Shown: positions 61,985 through 64,000 of the stretch, piece after piece
How positions within the stretch are numbered: position 1 is the stretch's first letter
Layout of the letters: the number at the start of each line of letters is the position of its first letter
Origin: Bacillota bacterium
Lineage (GTDB): Bacteria > Bacillota > SHA-98 > UBA4971
Assembly (NCBI GenBank): GCA_012842395.1
Contig: DUSX01000037.1
Location: forward strand, 20,782-84,781
Length of the DNA stretch: 64,000 nucleotides
Direction of reading: 5' to 3'
Position numbers and translations under genes: made by a program
Notes under the pieces: model-generated
Told to the model about the DNA's origin: nothing
What the model saw: the letters and a program-made list of their open reading frames with translations, nothing else
Database searches by the model: none

Positions 61985-63265
61985 GTGAAGCTCGATTATT
62001 GGAAGACGTTTGTCCTCGGTCTCGGCTTCTTCAGCATCTCCTTGAGCTGGTCCATCTATAACTCGTACGTCCCAATCTTTCTTTCGGAGCTCTTGAAGGA
62101 CGCCGCCTACCGCACCACGCTTGTCGGCATCATTATGACTTTCGACAACATCGCCGCCATAACGCTCCAGCCGTATTTCGGTGCCTTGAGCGACAGGACA
62201 TGGACAAGGATCGGGCGCAGGATGCCGTTCCTCGCGGCAGGCATGCCTGTGGCCGCGGTGTTCTTCGCCCTCATTCCGGTCACGAAGTTCGCCCTCGCGG
62301 CGATGATCCCGGTCATCATTGTGATGAACGTCGCCATGACCGCTTTCCGCGCGCCGACCGTGGCATTGATGCCCGACATTACGCCGTCACCGCTCCGCAG
62401 CAAGGCGAACGGCGTAATCAATTTCATGGGAGGGCTAGGCGCGCTTCTCGCGTTCTTCGCCTTCTCGCAGCTATTCAAGATCAGCCCTGCCCTGCCATTT
62501 GTGGTGACCAGCGCTCTCATGGTCGCGGTCCTCTTCATACTATTGAAGACCATTCATGAACCCCGCGACGCGGGCGACATCGGCGGCGGTGCGGGCGCCG
62601 ACGCCGGCAGGGAGAAGAGCGTGGGGATCCTGCGGGCAATGGGGGAGGTCGTGGCCGATCGGGACAAGAGCGCACTGTGCCTCCTTCTCGCGATATTCTT
62701 CTGGTTCGTGGGGTGGAGCGGCGTCGAGGCCCTTTTCACGCTTTACGGGGTGGAGGTCTGGGGCATGACCCCGGCCGCTGCATCCTTCGCGCTCGGGTTC
62801 TTCTCGCTGTCGTTCCTCGTGTTTGCCATCCCAAGCGGGTTCATCGCAACAGCCATCGGACGGCGCCGGACCATACTTGCAGGGATCGTGGGTCTTTCGG
62901 TTGTGCTTGCAGCGATGACGTTCGCGCGCCCTGGCGTGACTCTTACCGGGCTGCTACTTGTGGGTGGAATCGCGTGGGCGCTCATAAACATCAACTCCTA
63001 TCCGATGGTCGTGGATATGACGAGCCCGGCGAAGATAGGTGCGTATACCGGCCTGTATTACTTCTTCTCGGCGCTTGCAGCGATCGTCGCCCCTCCTGTC
63101 TTCGGATGGTTTATGGACGTGCTGGGGAGGCGAGCCTTGTTCGTGTGTGCGTTCGTGAGCTTCGTGGCGGCGTTCGCCCTCATGTTCGGGGTGAGACGCG
63201 GAGAGGCCGCGCAGACGGCTTCAGCTGAGCGTGAGGCGGGCGCGCCCGTGGACGCGGGCGTATAG
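61985..63265 (+). CDS. Major facilitator superfamily transporter
   Basis: Membrane transporter of 426 residues with 12 predicted helices. The first half contains QPYFGALSDRTWTRIGRRMPFL, the loop 2-3 signature similar to that of glycoside/sugar cation symporters and SLC45-type carriers. The central loop (EPRDAGDIGGGAGADAGREK) is short and Gly/Ala/Asp-rich. The second half has SGFIATAIGRRRTILAG. GTG 61985 follows GGGAGG by 8 bases. The glycerophosphodiesterase upstream could make it a transporter of glycerol phosphate or a sugar, but no substrate can be claimed. Confidence 0.9.
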   Translation: MKLDYWKTFVLGLGFFSISLSWSIYNSYVPIFLSELLKDAAYRTTLVGIIMTFDNIAAITLQPYFGALSDRTWTRIGRRMPFLAAGMPVAAVFFALIPVTKFALAAMIPVIIVMNVAMTAFRAPTVALMPDITPSPLRSKANGVINFMGGLGALLAFFAFSQLFKISPALPFVVTSALMVAVLFILLKTIHEPRDAGDIGGGAGADAGREKSVGILRAMGEVVADRDKSALCLLLAIFFWFVGWSGVEALFTLYGVEVWGMTPAAASFALGFFSLSFLVFAIPSGFIATAIGRRRTILAGIVGLSVVLAAMTFARPGVTLTGLLLVGGIAWALININSYPMVVDMTSPAKIGAYTGLYYFFSALAAIVAPPVFGWFMDVLGRRALFVCAFVSFVAAFALMFGVRRGEAAQTASAEREAGAPVDAGV

Positions 63266-63355
63266 CGCGTATGGAGTTGACGGCCTCGTGACCCTTATGG
63301 CGTTGTGTGTGTCGGCTTCGGGGCAACACGCTCCCGTGCCGTGCGCCTACAGACC

Positions 63356-63384
63356 TTTACACGGCGTTGAGGCTATGCTATACT
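63356..63384 (+). promoter_or_regulatory. Promoter of the tRNA-Thr gene
   Basis: TTTACA (63356-63361), 17-base spacer, TATACT (63379-63384). It lies about 50 bases upstream of the tRNA, a normal distance. Confidence 0.82.
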
Positions 63385-63433
63385 CTCAGTGCGAGGCGGT
63401 TTCCGCGTTCAATAAGAGAGTCTTGGTTTCGGT

Positions 63434-63508
63434 GCCGACGTAGCTCAACGGTAGAGCAGCGCACTCGTAATGCGCAGGTTACCGGTTCAAGTCCGGTCGT
63501 CGGCTCCA
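63434..63508 (+). tRNA. tRNA-Thr (anticodon CGT)
   Basis: A full cloverleaf is visible: acceptor GCCGACG pairing with CGTCGGC, D-arm GCTC/GAGC, anticodon stem GCGCA/TGCGC with loop CTCGTAA, giving anticodon CGT that reads ACG (threonine), and T-arm ACCGG-TTCAAGT-CCGGT. CCA is encoded at 63506-63508, and TTTTTT follows at 63511-63516. The 3' end is a likely attachment site for the element that carries the integrase remnant downstream. Confidence 0.97.
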
Positions 63509-63576
63509 CGTTTTTTCAAGCGCTGCAAGGGTTTGCGGTGCTGTGGCAGTTCCTGCCAGGAAGCCGAGAACGTCAG

Positions 63577-63598
63577 TTGGGGATAGTTTGGGGATAGT
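63577..63598 (+). repeat. Tandem 11-bp repeat next to the tRNA
   Basis: TTGGGGATAGT occurs twice in direct tandem (63577-63587 and 63588-63598), between the tRNA-Thr and the integrase fragment. Such repeats near attachment sites can be arm-binding sites for tyrosine recombinases. Confidence 0.7.
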
Positions 63599-63612
63599 TT
63601 TTGACCCATCTC

Positions 63613-63888
63613 CTATCGCGCCTCCCTCTTCCCTCTGGAGAGTATCCGATCTAGTTTCTTGGCGGCGGCCCTATCCACGCTCTGCAAGGCATGGGCATAG
63701 ATGTTCACCGTGGTGCCGATGTTGGAATGTCCCATACGGCTGCTAACGCTCTTGAGGGGCACGCCTTCGGCGATGAGCAGCGTCGCGGCTGTATGCCGAA
63801 GCCCTAATATGGTTATTGACGGCAGATTGTGCTTGCGAATGAACTGCCTGAACCACTTGGTGATGGTGTCAGGCTGGCGTTTGACACC
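63613..63888 (-). pseudogene. Tyrosine recombinase/phage integrase, C-terminal remnant
   Basis: The minus strand encodes about 91 residues of an integrase catalytic domain: DTITKWFRQFIRKHNLP, LGLRHTAATLL, and GHSNIGTTVNIYAHAL, ending at a TAG codon at 63613-63615. The usual HxLRH box reads LGLRH, so one catalytic His is lost, while the GHS His and Tyr (IYAH) are intact. An in-frame TGA (63889-63891) cuts it off from the frame upstream, and the N-terminal domain is not recognisable there. It points toward the tRNA-Thr, the common layout for an element integrated at a tRNA 3' end. Confidence 0.85.
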
Positions 63889-63891
63889 TCA

Positions 63892-64000
63892 TTTCTGTGA
63901 GGCCTCGTCATCATTGGGTTTCGAGGCATACGAGTCTCGCGTACCACAACATTCCTCCCCCGGGTCGTTCTGTCGGCGTGGCAGTTCGGTCACCCGTAGA
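63892..64000 (-). other. Open frame upstream of the integrase fragment, uncertain
   Basis: The minus-strand frame shared with the integrase continues upstream of the TGA to the window edge as about 36 Glu/Arg/Asp-rich residues that I cannot assign to an integrase domain. It may be the end of another element gene or the degraded middle of the integrase. Confidence 0.35.

Overview
The window looks like a chromosomal segment of a GC-rich, strictly anaerobic member of the Bacillota (Firmicutes). Supporting signs are strong GGAGG-type ribosome binding sites with many GTG and TTG starts, a leucine T-box leader, a 7-1-7 Fur box, LytS/LytTR signalling, CsaA and ROK proteins, and oxygen-sensitive enzymes (a CO dehydrogenase homologue, an aldehyde ferredoxin oxidoreductase, FeoAB). 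Genus and species cannot be read from the sequence.

Layout. 1-4400: end of a sugar ABC transporter operon with two zinc alcohol dehydrogenases and a PfkB kinase (sugar/polyol catabolism). 4430-6824: a promoter with a Fur box driving feoA-feoB. 6939-14490, minus strand: promoter, Leu T-box, leuA-leuC-leuD-leuB-ilvE-proC. 14751-15098: csaA. 15361-19713: cstA convergent with a LytTR regulator and LytS kinase, probably a pyruvate-type uptake and sensing unit. 20050-28815, minus strand: two Gfo/Idh dehydrogenases, an ABC binding protein, two permeases and a very large exported phosphatase/nuclease fusion, divergent from a ROK regulator (29280). 30640-36993: exported phosphodiesterase, PIG-L deacetylase, GCS2-like ligase, phosphatidylserine decarboxylase and DedA, an envelope/lipid group. 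37137-39459: a four-cluster ferredoxin and a tungsten/molybdenum aldehyde oxidoreductase.

39.6-42.7 kb is a patch that looks less GC-rich, with a two-domain glycosyltransferase and an FkbM methyltransferase carrying in-frame stop codons. 42.65-45.9 kb: an ABC-2 exporter operon with a perfect promoter. 46005-46841: an exported cyclase. 47253-52557: a CRP/FNR-type palindrome, a MoeA-like protein, modB-modC-modA and a DUF364 protein, which would supply the metal cofactor for the aldehyde oxidoreductase. 52.7-54.3 kb: a PIN toxin with its ribbon-helix-helix antitoxin and a frameshifted Uma2 gene. 54644-58042: an Rrf2 regulator with its own palindromic operator, a divergent cooS and a ferredoxin. 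58631-63265: an Old Yellow Enzyme-type flavin reductase, a glycerophosphodiesterase and an MFS transporter. The window ends with tRNA-Thr(CGT) next to a degenerate integrase, the edge of an integrated element.

Two themes cut across the window. First, many ordinary enzymes carry in-frame Gly/Ser/Ala/Arg- or Glu/Pro-rich insertions in loops between conserved motifs, and similar simple repeats occur between genes. Second, the Rrf2-cooS-ferredoxin unit encodes a CO dehydrogenase homologue in which the segment expected to carry one active-site cysteine reads GSIETGQE, so its reaction may not be CO oxidation.
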